This document shows, in pieces, positions 43,806 to 52,116 of a stretch of 64,000 nucleotides of DNA. Source of the DNA: Chloroflexi bacterium HGW-Chloroflexi-6 (GTDB lineage Bacteria > Chloroflexota > Anaerolineae > Anaerolineales > Villigracilaceae); contig PHBU01000014.1 in assembly GCA_002840685.1 (NCBI GenBank), positions 155,805 through 219,804 on the forward strand. Reading direction: 5' to 3'. Position numbers and translations under genes: made by a program. A model generated the notes under the pieces. That model was not told the DNA's origin. It saw only the letters and a list, made by a program, of their open reading frames with translations, and did no database searches. Each line of letters opens with the position of its first letter. The stretch's first letter is position 1.

Positions 43806-44414
43806 ATGAACACAACTATTGAAATGATCAAACAACTACGCAATGAAACAGGCATCGGAATTATGGAGTGCCGAAAAGCTCTGGAGCAAGGCAACCAGGA
43901 TTTTGAAAAAGCTCTTGCCCATATGCACGAAATGGCTACCACCAAAGCAAAGAAACTGATGGACAATGAAGCGCTGAGTGGCAAAATAGAACTTTACTCG
44001 CATAATAATGGGCGCATTGGGGTCATCGTTGAAATCAATACTGTGACTGAGTTTGCCAGCCGTTCGAAGTTCTTCTGCGATTTTGCGCATGAAATTGCGC
44101 TTCAGGTCACGTCAGCATCTCCGCAGTATGTACGCGATGAAGATATTCCGCAACAAGTACTGGATGAACTTTCACAGACAGCATCTGAAAAAGCGCGTAA
44201 TACTGGCAAGCCTGAAAAAGTCATTGAGCAGATTGTTGATGGCGTTCTGGAAAAATACAAAAACAAGCACGTTCTCCTACGCCAAGCATATATCCGCGAT
44301 GAATCCATCACAATTGCCCATTTGTTAAACCAGGCAATCAGTCATATAGGCGAAAATATCGTCATCCGCCGTTTTATGCGCTGGGAAATTTGTCCGGCAT
44401 CAGAAAACAAATAG
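43806..44414 (+). CDS. Divergent elongation factor Ts paralogue
   Basis: A protein of 202 residues with the full EF-Ts layout. A UBA-like N-terminal domain (1-50: IKQLRNETGIGIMECRKALE) is followed by the core domain ending in IGENIVIRRFMRWEI. EF-Ts exchanges GDP for GTP on EF-Tu. The key loop TDFVAR is changed to TEFASR: Phe is kept and Asp has become Glu. The protein is diverged elsewhere too (MHEMATTKAKKLMDNEAL for a normally glycine/alanine-rich helix). It is not next to rpsB but in an operon with a PadR repressor, so it is likely a second, inducible copy (inference). Confidence 0.85.
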   Translation: MNTTIEMIKQLRNETGIGIMECRKALEQGNQDFEKALAHMHEMATTKAKKLMDNEALSGKIELYSHNNGRIGVIVEINTVTEFASRSKFFCDFAHEIALQVTSASPQYVRDEDIPQQVLDELSQTASEKARNTGKPEKVIEQIVDGVLEKYKNKHVLLRQAYIRDESITIAHLLNQAISHIGENIVIRRFMRWEICPASENK

Positions 44415-44480
44415 TTGGATACAGAAACAGATAATGGCGCTTGTAAAGCCCAAACATCAAAATCGAAAGCTCCAAAGTTA

Positions 44481-44527
44481 ATAAAGAAACGCCAAGAAAC
44501 TGAAAGATTTTCTTGGCGTTTCTTTAT
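44481..44527. terminator. Bidirectional intrinsic terminator
   Basis: A 19-bp perfect stem ATAAAGAAACGCCAAGAAA / TTTCTTGGCGTTTCTTTAT between the convergent EF-Ts-like and mazG genes. Confidence 0.92.
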
Positions 44528-44549
44528 GCATTCTTGGTGTTCTTCGCGA

Positions 44550-45632
44550 TCACAAACCTTGGGCTTTGGCTTCATCCCAAAGCGCGTCCATCTCCTCCAG
44601 CGACATCTCCGGCAGGGCGCGCCCCAATTCACGGGCACGCTTTTCGATATGGCCAAAGCGGCGCTTGAACTTACGATTGGCCGCTTGCAAGGCCGCTTCG
44701 GCATCCACTTTTTTCCAACGCGCCAGGTTGACCAGCACAAAAAATAAATCGCCCAGCTCGTCTGCCAATTCTGCCTGATTTTGAGACTGGCGCACCTCGT
44801 CGATCTCCTCACGGATCTTGTCCAGCACCCCATCCACTTCGGGCCAGTCAAAGCCAACCCGCGCGGCGCGCTCCTGATATTCCAGCGCCAGGTGCAATCC
44901 AGGCAGGGCGCGCGGAACGCCATCTAAAATCCCCTTCTCTTCTTCACCATTCTGCTTTCGTTCTTCTTTCTTGATCGCTTCCCAATTGGTCAAAACCTGG
45001 CCTTCGCCATCGACGATCGTCTCAGCAAAAACGTGCGGGTGGCGGCGGATGATCTTATCGTTGATGCCTTTGACCACATCCACCAGGCGATATTCATCCG
45101 CTTCGTAGCCGATCTGGGCGTGCAAAAAGATCTGCAAGAGCACATCCCCGAACTCTTCGGCCAATTTTGGCGGGTCAGCGGCGTCAATCGCGTCGATCAC
45201 CTCGTAGGCTTCTTCGATCAGGTGCTGGCGCAGGGATTGGTGGGTCTGCTTGCGGTCCCAGGGACAGCCGTCCGGCGCGCGCAGGTGGGCGATGATCTCC
45301 TGAAAAGTCTCGAAGGCATGGCCGCGCTCTCGAGCCGGGATAAAGACCGACCCTGAGTCCGTATCGCTCCATTCCGCCAGAGGAAGCTCACGCACAGTTC
45401 CATCCACACTCAACACGCGTAGCAAGTGCTGGGGCGGATAGTTATTCAGCAATATCATCCGCAGCGCTTCCACGTCGGTCACATCCACCAGTAAAGCTGG
45501 CAGATCTGGCGAAAAGGTTGGCACATGCGCATTTTGCAATGCCTGCGCATGGATCAAACCCAGGCTCGCGCAATCATCGAGGCCCAAAGCAGAAAAAACC
45601 GGGGCAAGTCTTGAGAAAGATAGGGCGGCCAC
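44550..45632 (-). CDS. mazG: Nucleoside triphosphate pyrophosphohydrolase MazG with truncated methylase-like N-terminus
   Basis: A protein of 360 residues. Residues 105-360 are a double MazG domain: GCPWDRKQTHQSL, EEAYEVIDAID with EEFGDVLLQIFLHAQI, then EEIDEVRQSQ with ADELGDLFFVLVNLARW, supplying the EExxE and ExxD metal sites. It hydrolyses NTPs to NMPs. Residues 1-100 resemble only the second half of a tetrapyrrole-methylase domain, as found intact in YabN-type fusions; an in-frame stop lies 12 bases before the GTG, so the first half is missing. AAAAGGA precedes the start. It lies at the end of the ribosomal cluster after rpsI. Confidence 0.88.
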   Translation of the reverse strand: MAALSFSRLAPVFSALGLDDCASLGLIHAQALQNAHVPTFSPDLPALLVDVTDVEALRMILLNNYPPQHLLRVLSVDGTVRELPLAEWSDTDSGSVFIPARERGHAFETFQEIIAHLRAPDGCPWDRKQTHQSLRQHLIEEAYEVIDAIDAADPPKLAEEFGDVLLQIFLHAQIGYEADEYRLVDVVKGINDKIIRRHPHVFAETIVDGEGQVLTNWEAIKKEERKQNGEEEKGILDGVPRALPGLHLALEYQERAARVGFDWPEVDGVLDKIREEIDEVRQSQNQAELADELGDLFFVLVNLARWKKVDAEAALQAANRKFKRRFGHIEKRARELGRALPEMSLEEMDALWDEAKAQGL

Positions 45633-45654
45633 AAATCCATCCTTTTAGGAGAAC

Positions 45655-45722
45655 TTAAACACAAAGAACACAGAAAGCCCAGAGTTTTGAAACTCGTCGC
45701 TCTCCGCGTTCTCTGCGGTGCA
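45655..45722. repeat. Repeat-like sequence between rpsI and mazG
   Basis: AACACAAAGAACACAGAAAG and, later, CCGCGTTCTCTGCGGTG resemble the 'ctctgcgtt...ctttgtg' dispersed repeats. No gene is seen in this 126-base gap. Confidence 0.4.
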
Positions 45723-45758
45723 ATATCGCCGCGCAGCATTTGCCACGCAACAGAAAAA

Positions 45759-46151
45759 TTAACGCTTGGTGTAGGTAGGAGCCTTGCGGGCGCGCTTGAG
45801 GCCTGGTTTTTTGCGCTCTTTGATACGCGCATCACGGGTCAACAAGCCAGCTTTACGCATGGCCGAACTCCACTCGATATTCATCTTGACCAACGCGCGG
45901 GCCATGCCCATTTTCACAGAGTCAGTCTGACCGCTGACACCGCCACCAGTAACAACCACGGTGATGTCATAACTTTCGCGGGTTTGACCAATCGCGGCAA
46001 AAGCAAGCAAAATATCGTTAATATCGCCCTCGCGGGTGAAATAAGCGGCGGCTTCTTTGTTATTGACCACAAATTTGCCAGCGCCGGTCATCACACGCAC
46101 ACGAGCGGTGCTTTCCTTACGGCGTCCAATGCCTTCAAAATACTGAGACAT
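45759..46151 (-). CDS. rpsI: 30S ribosomal protein S9
   Basis: Ribosomal protein of the small subunit, 130 residues, binding the 16S rRNA head. Its tail reaches the P-site tRNA: the C-terminus ends in KRARKAPTYTKR, the usual basic tail. The N-terminal GIGRRKESTARVRV and the later GGVSGQTDSVKMGMARAL are conserved. It is 16 bases after rplM, the standard rplM-rpsI pair, here joined to the alpha operon after truA. Confidence 0.97.
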   Translation of the reverse strand: MSQYFEGIGRRKESTARVRVMTGAGKFVVNNKEAAAYFTREGDINDILLAFAAIGQTRESYDITVVVTGGGVSGQTDSVKMGMARALVKMNIEWSSAMRKAGLLTRDARIKERKKPGLKRARKAPTYTKR

Positions 46152-46167
46152 AATTCCCTTACTCCTT

Positions 46168-46590
46168 TTACTTCTCTACGACCTGAGCGGCATGCGGGTG
46201 CTCAGCGCCACTATAGATCTTCAGGCGCTTGATAATCTGGCGGCCCATTTTGTTGTGCGGGATCATACCCCACACAGCCGCCCGAATAACACGGTCGGGG
46301 CGCGACTGCAATTGATCGCGCAGGGAAATGGACTTCAAGCCGCCGGGATAACCAGAATGGTGATGATACATTTTGGTATTAATGCGATCACCGGTAACGG
46401 TAATATGAGCCGCATTCAGCACCACCACAAAATCACCCATCGGCACACCGGGGGTAAAGGTCGGTTTGTGTTTGCCGAGCAAAAGCGCGGCGATCTGGGT
46501 TGTCACGCGCCCAAGCGTCTGTCCAGCGGCATCAATCACAACCCATTCGGGGTTAATCTCAGCGGCTTTGGGATAATACGATTTGTACAC
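46168..46590 (-). CDS. rplM: 50S ribosomal protein L13
   Basis: Large-subunit protein of 140 residues. It has WVVIDAAGQTLGRVTTQIA, the pocket GDFVVVLNAAHITVTG, YPGGLKSISL and AVWGMIPHNKMG. The GTG start at 46590 is chosen because GGAGAG lies six bases upstream and it gives the family's usual N-terminus (MYKSYYPKAAEI); a TTG start nine codons earlier is less likely. Confidence 0.95.
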   Translation of the reverse strand: MYKSYYPKAAEINPEWVVIDAAGQTLGRVTTQIAALLLGKHKPTFTPGVPMGDFVVVLNAAHITVTGDRINTKMYHHHSGYPGGLKSISLRDQLQSRPDRVIRAAVWGMIPHNKMGRQIIKRLKIYSGAEHPHAAQVVEK

Positions 46591-46658
46591 GGTCGTCTCT
46601 CCACTTACTTGATTCAAAAACTGTCATTCTCGCCAGGCCATCGGGCCAGGTGGACTTA

Positions 46659-47414
46659 TCACTCTCGATTTGGATAGGTGACGGACACCAGACACAGGCC
46701 GTGGGCCGGGGCCAGACCTGTTGGGATACCTTCTCCCGAAGATCTGTTTGCCAATAGATCGGCCAGTGCTTGCACTGAGAGTCGTCCCTGAGCCACAGCG
46801 ACCTGAAGAAAGGTTATGCGCCGTACCATGCGATAAAGAAAGGCTTCAGATTCAACAGTAAAGCGCAATTCTTCATCGTGGTCGTGCCATTCTGCCCTGG
46901 TAATGGTTCGCACGGTCGTGCTTTCGGGCCGGGGCGGGGTACCGAATGCTGCAAAATCGTGCGTACCGAGTAAAGAATTGGCGGCTTCGCGTAAGTCTTC
47001 GACTTTCAGCGTAGGCCAAATTCTCCAGGCAAAACGCTCCCTTAGGGGGTCACGTACCGGATGAAAGAACAACCGGTAGACATAACGGCGCGTCATCGCG
47101 TCGAAACGCGGATGAAAAGTATCGGTACCGAGCGTCACCTGCCTGGCAGCCATATCACGGGGTAGCTGGCTGTTGAGCGCACCCAGCAATTCAGCCGGAG
47201 AGTGCTTCCAGTCATCAAAATCCACCACCGCGACCTGTCCGTTGGCATGGACACCGGTATCGGTGCGCCCGGCCAGGAGGACAGAACGTCCTGTCCAGCC
47301 GATGCGCCTCAGGGAGTTTTCAAGTTCACCCTGTACCGTGCGCGCCTTTGCCTGGCGCTGACTTCCGTAGAAGTCCGTGCCATCGTAAGCGAGAATGATT
47401 TGGTAACGTGCCAT
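46659..47414 (-). CDS. truA: tRNA pseudouridine(38-40) synthase TruA
   Basis: TruA, 251 residues, makes pseudouridine at positions 38-40 of many tRNAs. The catalytic Asp lies in LLAGRTDTGVHANGQVAVVDF; other family marks are YDGTDFYGSQRQ, FDAMTRRYVYRLFF, GTHDFAAFG and FLYRMVRRI. It sits 43 bases after rplQ, the common place for truA at the end of the alpha operon, before rplM and rpsI. Confidence 0.97.
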   Translation of the reverse strand: MARYQIILAYDGTDFYGSQRQAKARTVQGELENSLRRIGWTGRSVLLAGRTDTGVHANGQVAVVDFDDWKHSPAELLGALNSQLPRDMAARQVTLGTDTFHPRFDAMTRRYVYRLFFHPVRDPLRERFAWRIWPTLKVEDLREAANSLLGTHDFAAFGTPPRPESTTVRTITRAEWHDHDEELRFTVESEAFLYRMVRRITFLQVAVAQGRLSVQALADLLANRSSGEGIPTGLAPAHGLCLVSVTYPNRE

Positions 47415-47457
47415 TGTTCGAGAGCAAGGACGCTGAACGCATCCCTGTCACTCTGGT

Positions 47458-47838
47458 CTACTCTTCAACAAGCTCGAGCATCACCATTTGAGCCGCATCG
47501 CCTATGCGAGGGCCTAGTTTGAGCATACGGGTGTAACCACCGGGTCGCTCGGCAAAGCGAGGGGCAATTTCATCGAAGAGTTTTTGAACAACTTCGTTGC
47601 CTCCACCAAGACGGGCAGCAATCAGGCGGCGTGCATGCACTTTGCCCGCATCTTCTGCCTTTGACGAACGGCGCGCAACCGTGATCATGCGTTCGGCTTC
47701 GCCACGAATGGCTTCAGCTTTGGCACGCGTTGTAGTAATGCGCTCGTGCGTAAAGAGTTGTTTGATTAAGTTGCGCCGCAAGGCGATACGCGCTCCCTTG
47801 CTGCGCCCAAGTTTGTAACCAGCTACCTGATGTCGCAT
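47458..47838 (-). CDS. rplQ: 50S ribosomal protein L17
   Basis: Large-subunit protein of 126 residues at the end of the polypeptide exit tunnel. It has RHQVAGYKLGRSKGARIAL, RNLIKQLFTHERITTTRAKA and the ending GGYTRMLKLGPRIGDAAQMV. It follows rpoA by six bases, the usual alpha-operon pair. Confidence 0.97.
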   Translation of the reverse strand: MRHQVAGYKLGRSKGARIALRRNLIKQLFTHERITTTRAKAEAIRGEAERMITVARRSSKAEDAGKVHARRLIAARLGGGNEVVQKLFDEIAPRFAERPGGYTRMLKLGPRIGDAAQMVMLELVEE

Positions 47839-47844
47839 TTCAAC

Positions 47845-48813
47845 TTACTCCGCGTTATTTGTTTGGTCTCGCATAAAGCCTTTTTCGCGCATTTTGTCGC
47901 GCAATTCATCAAGGCTCTTTTCACCAAAGTTACGAATGGACATTACTGCCTGCTCACCTTTTTCGAGCAGATCCAAAACGTCACCTACGGTGGTGATGCC
48001 GGTGCGTTTGAGCGAGTTGAAAACACGCACCGACAAATCAAGGGCTTCAACCGGGGTTTCGGCCATTTCAGTGCTCAAACGTGTGCCAGAGACTTCTTTC
48101 TCTACCACAATTGAGAGCGTTTCTTCACTAATTCCCGCAATGAAGCGCAGGTGCTCGATCATGATCTTAGCGGCAGTCGAAAGCGCCAGTTCAGGGGCAA
48201 GCGTTCCATCGGTCCAGATTTCGAGGGTCAGTTTGTCGTAGTTCGTGCTCTGACCAACGCGAGCGTTGGAAACTTCCCAATTGACGCGTTTGACCGGGCT
48301 AAAGATAGCATCGACCGGCAGTTCACCGATCGGCAAGTGTCCGGCGCGCTCATTGGAAGGCGAGTAACCACGTCCACGCTCAACGGTCATCTCGATATCA
48401 AGGCGCGTCTTGGGATCATCCACTGTGAACAAGTACAGATCAGGGTTGATAACATCCACTTCAGAAGGCGCAATGATGTCTGCCGCAGTAACCATACCCT
48501 CACCACGCACCTCAAGATGCATGCGAGTCGACTCAACACCATTCAGATTCAAACGCAATTGCTTGACCTGAAGCATCACCTGGATAACATCCTCACGTAC
48601 GCCTGGAATGTCGCTAAATTCATGCAAAACATCCGAAACACGCACAGAGGTAACAGCCGCGCCCTCAAGCGAGGACAAAAGCACGCGGCGCAGGGTGTTC
48701 CCTACAGTGTTGCCATAGCCGCGTTCGAGCGGGCCGATGATAAATTTTCCGTAATTTCGAGCTTCTGCTTCGCGCTCGATCTTCGGCATGACCATATTCA
48801 TTAAGCCGGTCAC
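47845..48813 (-). CDS. rpoA: DNA-directed RNA polymerase subunit alpha
   Basis: The alpha subunit that nucleates RNA polymerase assembly, 322 residues. The N-terminal domain has the dimer motif GPLERGYGNTVGNTLRRVLL and SLEGAAVTSVRV. The C-terminal domain (about 245-310) has LDLSVRVFNSLKRTGITTVGDV (split) and IRNFGEKSLDEL, for UP elements and activators. The GTG at 48813 is chosen because GGGAGAGGTG precedes it closely; ATG codons four and six codons later are less well placed. Confidence 0.96.
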   Translation of the reverse strand: MTGLMNMVMPKIEREAEARNYGKFIIGPLERGYGNTVGNTLRRVLLSSLEGAAVTSVRVSDVLHEFSDIPGVREDVIQVMLQVKQLRLNLNGVESTRMHLEVRGEGMVTAADIIAPSEVDVINPDLYLFTVDDPKTRLDIEMTVERGRGYSPSNERAGHLPIGELPVDAIFSPVKRVNWEVSNARVGQSTNYDKLTLEIWTDGTLAPELALSTAAKIMIEHLRFIAGISEETLSIVVEKEVSGTRLSTEMAETPVEALDLSVRVFNSLKRTGITTVGDVLDLLEKGEQAVMSIRNFGEKSLDELRDKMREKGFMRDQTNNAE

Positions 48814-48880
48814 AGTTCACCTCTCCCTTGTTGAGAAGGATGGCATAAGCCATCCACAATATTGAGACTGCCGAAGCGCA

Positions 48881-49528
48881 TTAGCGTGAGTAATACTCAA
48901 CGATGAGCTGTTCGTCCAGGCTGCCATCAATTTCAGCACGTTCAGGCAAACGCTGAACCGTTCCAACCATGTTGCGGAGGTCACGATTCATCCAGGCAGG
49001 GAACGTACGGGTTTCAGCTTCGGTGGAAAGTTGCTTGAAATAGGAACCCACGCGTGAGCCTTCACGGACCTGTACAGAATCACCGGGAGCCAAAAGCATC
49101 GAGGGAATATCTGTACGACGGCCATTGACTGTAAAATGACCATGGGTCACCAACAAACGCGCCTGAGCGCGGCTGGTGGCGAAGCCAAGTCGATAAACAA
49201 CATTATCAATGCGAGATTCAAGAATCTGCAAAAGATTGAGGCCAGTCAGGCCGCGCCGTCCCGAAGCAGTTTCGTAATAGCTACGGAACTGACGTTCAAG
49301 CACACCATAAACGCGGCGAGCGCGTTGCTTGGCGCGCAGCTGGCGGCCATAGTCGGATTCACGGCCCATGCCGCCCCGGCTTTTGCCACCAGATTTGCCA
49401 TGCTGACCAGGAGCGTAGCTGCGGCGCTCGAAAGCGCACTTTGGAGTAAAGCAGCGGTCGCCCTTGAGAAACAATTTTTCACCTTCACGCCGGCATAGTT
49501 TGCATACCGGACCAATATACTTTGCCAT
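48881..49528 (-). CDS. rpsD: 30S ribosomal protein S4, zinc-binding form
   Basis: Primary 16S rRNA-binding protein of 215 residues. The N-terminal zinc knuckle is intact ([20 protein letters not shown]; Cys 9, 12, 26 and 30), marking the C-plus type. The S4 domain follows: [34 protein letters not shown] (split). It lies 24 bases after rpsK, in alpha-operon order before rpoA. Confidence 0.97.
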   Translation of the reverse strand: MAKYIGPVCKLCRREGEKLFLKGDRCFTPKCAFERRSYAPGQHGKSGGKSRGGMGRESDYGRQLRAKQRARRVYGVLERQFRSYYETASGRRGLTGLNLLQILESRIDNVVYRLGFATSRAQARLLVTHGHFTVNGRRTDIPSMLLAPGDSVQVREGSRVGSYFKQLSTEAETRTFPAWMNRDLRNMVGTVQRLPERAEIDGSLDEQLIVEYYSR

Positions 49529-49552
49529 TTGTCTTACCTCTCCAACAACAAA

Positions 49553-49957
49553 TTACACGCGGCGTTTCTTCGGAGGACGGCACCCATTATGTGCAATGGG
49601 GGTCGTATCTACGATCGAACGGACTTTGATGCCCATGGACTGAACGGCACGGATCGCCGACTCACGACCAGGGCCAGGGCCTTTGACAATCAAATCGGCT
49701 TCTTGCATACCCATTTGTTGCGCAGCCTTGATGGCCTGCTCAGCAGCCAAGCGAGCAGCAAACGGAGTGCTCTTGCGAGAGCCCTTGAAACCAGCCGAAC
49801 CGGCGGAGCCCCAAGTTACCGTATTGCCAGCCGAATCTGTCACCGTGACAATGGTGTTGTTGAACGAGGCAAAGATATGAACCTGCCCCGAGGATAAGGT
49901 GCGCTTGGTTTTTTTTGCGCCACCTGAGCGACGCGCCTGACGTACACTTTGTGCCAT
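49553..49957 (-). CDS. rpsK: 30S ribosomal protein S11
   Basis: Platform protein of the small subunit, 134 residues, near the mRNA exit. Conserved: [22 protein letters not shown] (split), [28 protein letters not shown] and the basic ending [11 protein letters not shown]. It follows rpsM in the alpha-operon order. Confidence 0.97.
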   Translation of the reverse strand: MAQSVRQARRSGGAKKTKRTLSSGQVHIFASFNNTIVTVTDSAGNTVTWGSAGSAGFKGSRKSTPFAARLAAEQAIKAAQQMGMQEADLIVKGPGPGRESAIRAVQSMGIKVRSIVDTTPIAHNGCRPPKKRRV

Positions 49958-49980
49958 AAGTCTTTATACCCTTGTAGAAA

Positions 49981-50367
49981 TTACTTCTTAGAACCGCGAC
50001 GACGACCACGACCGGCCACAGTCTTCTTGGGGCCTTTGCGAGTGCGCGAATTCGTGCGGGTGCGTTGCCCATTAGTAGGCAGGTTGCGGCGATGTCGCAT
50101 TCCACGATAACAACCGATTTCAATCAACCGCTTGATATTCAACTGTTCTTGGCGGCGTAAATCACCTTCCAAAACAAAGTTTTGGGTAATGTATTCACGC
50201 AAGGCTGCAACCTCGGTCTCGCTCAAATCTTTGATGCGAGTATCCGGGTTGATTTTGGTCGCCGCCAGAATCTGGTGGGAACGGGTCAGGCCAATCCCAA
50301 ATAAATAGGTCAGGCCAATTTCAACGCGCTTGTTGCGCGGCAAGTCAATACCTTCAATACGTGCCAT
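49981..50367 (-). CDS. rpsM: 30S ribosomal protein S13
   Basis: Small-subunit head protein of 128 residues that contacts the P-site tRNA and the large subunit. It has [23 protein letters not shown]-type [31 protein letters not shown] and a basic tail. It follows rpmJ by six bases. Confidence 0.97.
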   Translation of the reverse strand: MARIEGIDLPRNKRVEIGLTYLFGIGLTRSHQILAATKINPDTRIKDLSETEVAALREYITQNFVLEGDLRRQEQLNIKRLIEIGCYRGMRHRRNLPTNGQRTRTNSRTRKGPKKTVAGRGRRRGSKK

Positions 50368-50373
50368 GTTTGT

Positions 50374-50487
50374 TTACCCTTGTCGCTGCTTGTGCTTGGG
50401 ATTTTCGCAGATTATGTAGAGTCTGCCGCTGCGCTTGACAACTTTGCACTTTGCGCAACGTTTGCGGATGGAAGGTGCTACTTTCAT
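50374..50487 (-). CDS. rpmJ: 50S ribosomal protein L36
   Basis: A 37-residue large-subunit protein with the zinc site C-x2-C...C...H ([25 protein letters not shown]). The ATG at 50487 gives the usual length and is preceded by AAGGAG ten bases upstream. A longer reading lacks support. In most bacteria infA lies just upstream; here there are only 155 non-coding bases. Confidence 0.97.
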   Translation of the reverse strand: MKVAPSIRKRCAKCKVVKRSGRLYIICENPKHKQRQG

Positions 50488-50642
50488 GAGTGCTTTTCTC
50501 CTTACTGATGACACTTTAGTGTCATGGGCAATCAAATTCTTGATTATACTTGCTCGAGCCAATTCCGTCTAGACATAAAACAAATCTATTTCAGAACTTG
50601 CGCTCTCGATGGTTGGGTTATAAGCGGCGCCAAACTGAAAGG

Positions 50643-51413
50643 TTAGAGGACAGTCAGGAGAAGAGGCTCTCCTTCGGTAACTGCCACACTATGTTCAAAG
50701 TGGGCAGTCAGTGACCCATCAGCAGATACTACCGTCCATTTGTCTGGGCCAACTTTGGTGCGGTGGGTGCCCACCAAGACCATCGGCTCCAGTGCAATTA
50801 CCATACCCGCGCGTAAAAGAATGCCTGTTCCAGCTTTACCGTAATTAGGCACCTGTGGTCCTTCGTGCATGGTATGTCCAACCCCATGGCCAGTGTACTC
50901 GCGTGTCACGTGGTAGCCATGGCTTTCAACAAACTGCTGTATTGCCGCAGAGATGTCACCAGTACGATTGCCAGCGCGCATTTGGGCAATTCCCACGAAA
51001 AGCGACTGCTCGGTAACATCCAATAACTTCTGCGCTTTGGCAGAGATTTCTCCCACCCCAGCAGTAAAAGCCGAGTCTGCCACGTAGTCTTCAAAAAAGG
51101 TGCCACAATCAATTGAGATGATGTCGCCTTCCTTAAGCTTGCGCTGCGGACTGGGAATTCCATGCACCAATTCATTATTAATGCTTGTGGTGATGGAATT
51201 CGGAAAGGGCGGATGCCCATATCCCTTGAAGGGAGAAACAGCCCCGTGTTTCTTGAGTACTTCCTCGGCAGCCGCGTCGAGATCAGCAGTCGAAACACCT
51301 GGTTTTAAGAGTTCACGGATCGTTGCATGCACTGTCGCATTAATGCGTCCGGCCTCGCGCATAATTGCAATTTCAGCCGGGTTTTTCAAACTAATATCAC
51401 GATCCCAAGTCAT
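50643..51413 (-). CDS. map: Methionine aminopeptidase, type I
   Basis: Removes N-terminal methionine from new proteins, 256 residues. It has the five metal ligands: Asp in IDCGTFFEDYVADSAF (two Asp), His in GHGVGHTMHEGPQVPN, Glu in ALEPMVL and Glu in FEHSVAVTEGEP. The lack of an N-terminal extension places it in type Ia. Start 51413 follows GGTGA; a TTG four codons earlier is possible. It lies between adk and rpmJ. Confidence 0.96.
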   Translation of the reverse strand: MTWDRDISLKNPAEIAIMREAGRINATVHATIRELLKPGVSTADLDAAAEEVLKKHGAVSPFKGYGHPPFPNSITTSINNELVHGIPSPQRKLKEGDIISIDCGTFFEDYVADSAFTAGVGEISAKAQKLLDVTEQSLFVGIAQMRAGNRTGDISAAIQQFVESHGYHVTREYTGHGVGHTMHEGPQVPNYGKAGTGILLRAGMVIALEPMVLVGTHRTKVGPDKWTVVSADGSLTAHFEHSVAVTEGEPLLLTVL

Positions 51414-51440
51414 TTTGTTCACCAACCTAAAAAACTAAAC

Positions 51441-52103
51441 TCACTCAATGGGCTTGCTGAGAGCAGAGAGCAGTTGCTTGCTAACTTCCTCAATAGAGGC
51501 AAACCCATTAATTTGCACCAGAACACCCCGTTCTTTGTAGTAATCGATCAGTGGAGTAGTCTGATTCAAATAAACTTCAATACGATGTGTAACTGTTTCA
51601 GCCTTGTCATCATCTCGCTGATAAAGTTCAGAACCATCGATATCACATACACCGGGTTTGTGTGGCGGGTTGAACTTATCATGATAAACATGACCGCCCA
51701 CTGCGCGACACGTCCAGCGACCTGCAAGGCGCTTTATAAGCACATTCTGCGGAGCAGAAATGAAAGGCACCAAGTCGACTTTGCCGTCAAAACCTTTAAG
51801 CATTTTACACAGAGCATCCGCCTGGGCAGGTGTTCGCGGGAAGCCATCTAAAATAGCGCCGTTGTCGCAGTCCGGGCGGGAAAACCTGTCTCGAATCATC
51901 TCGATCGTCAGATCATCCGGCACCAGTTCACCTTGATGGATGTATGTTTGGGCCAACTTACCCAATTCTGTGTTGTTTTTGATATTCTCACGGAAGATAT
52001 CTCCCGAAGAGATGTGCGGCAGGCCAAATTTTTCAGCCAGAACCTTCGCCTGCGTGCCTTTTCCCGCTCCGGGGGGGCCTAGCAGAACGATGTAAGTGGG
52101 CAT
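51441..52103 (-). CDS. adk: Adenylate kinase
   Basis: Converts AMP and ATP to two ADP, 220 residues. It has the P-loop LLGPPGAGKGTQAK, SGDIFRENIKN, ILDGFPRTPAQADAL and the LID RDDDKAETVTHRIEVY. The LID region WTCRAVGG ... GVCDIDG keeps only two Cys where zinc-binding kinases have four (or three and Asp), so its zinc site looks incomplete. It lies in the spc order secY-adk-map. Confidence 0.95.
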   Translation of the reverse strand: MPTYIVLLGPPGAGKGTQAKVLAEKFGLPHISSGDIFRENIKNNTELGKLAQTYIHQGELVPDDLTIEMIRDRFSRPDCDNGAILDGFPRTPAQADALCKMLKGFDGKVDLVPFISAPQNVLIKRLAGRWTCRAVGGHVYHDKFNPPHKPGVCDIDGSELYQRDDDKAETVTHRIEVYLNQTTPLIDYYKERGVLVQINGFASIEEVSKQLLSALSKPIE

Positions 52104-52116
52104 TAAGCACCTCTCG

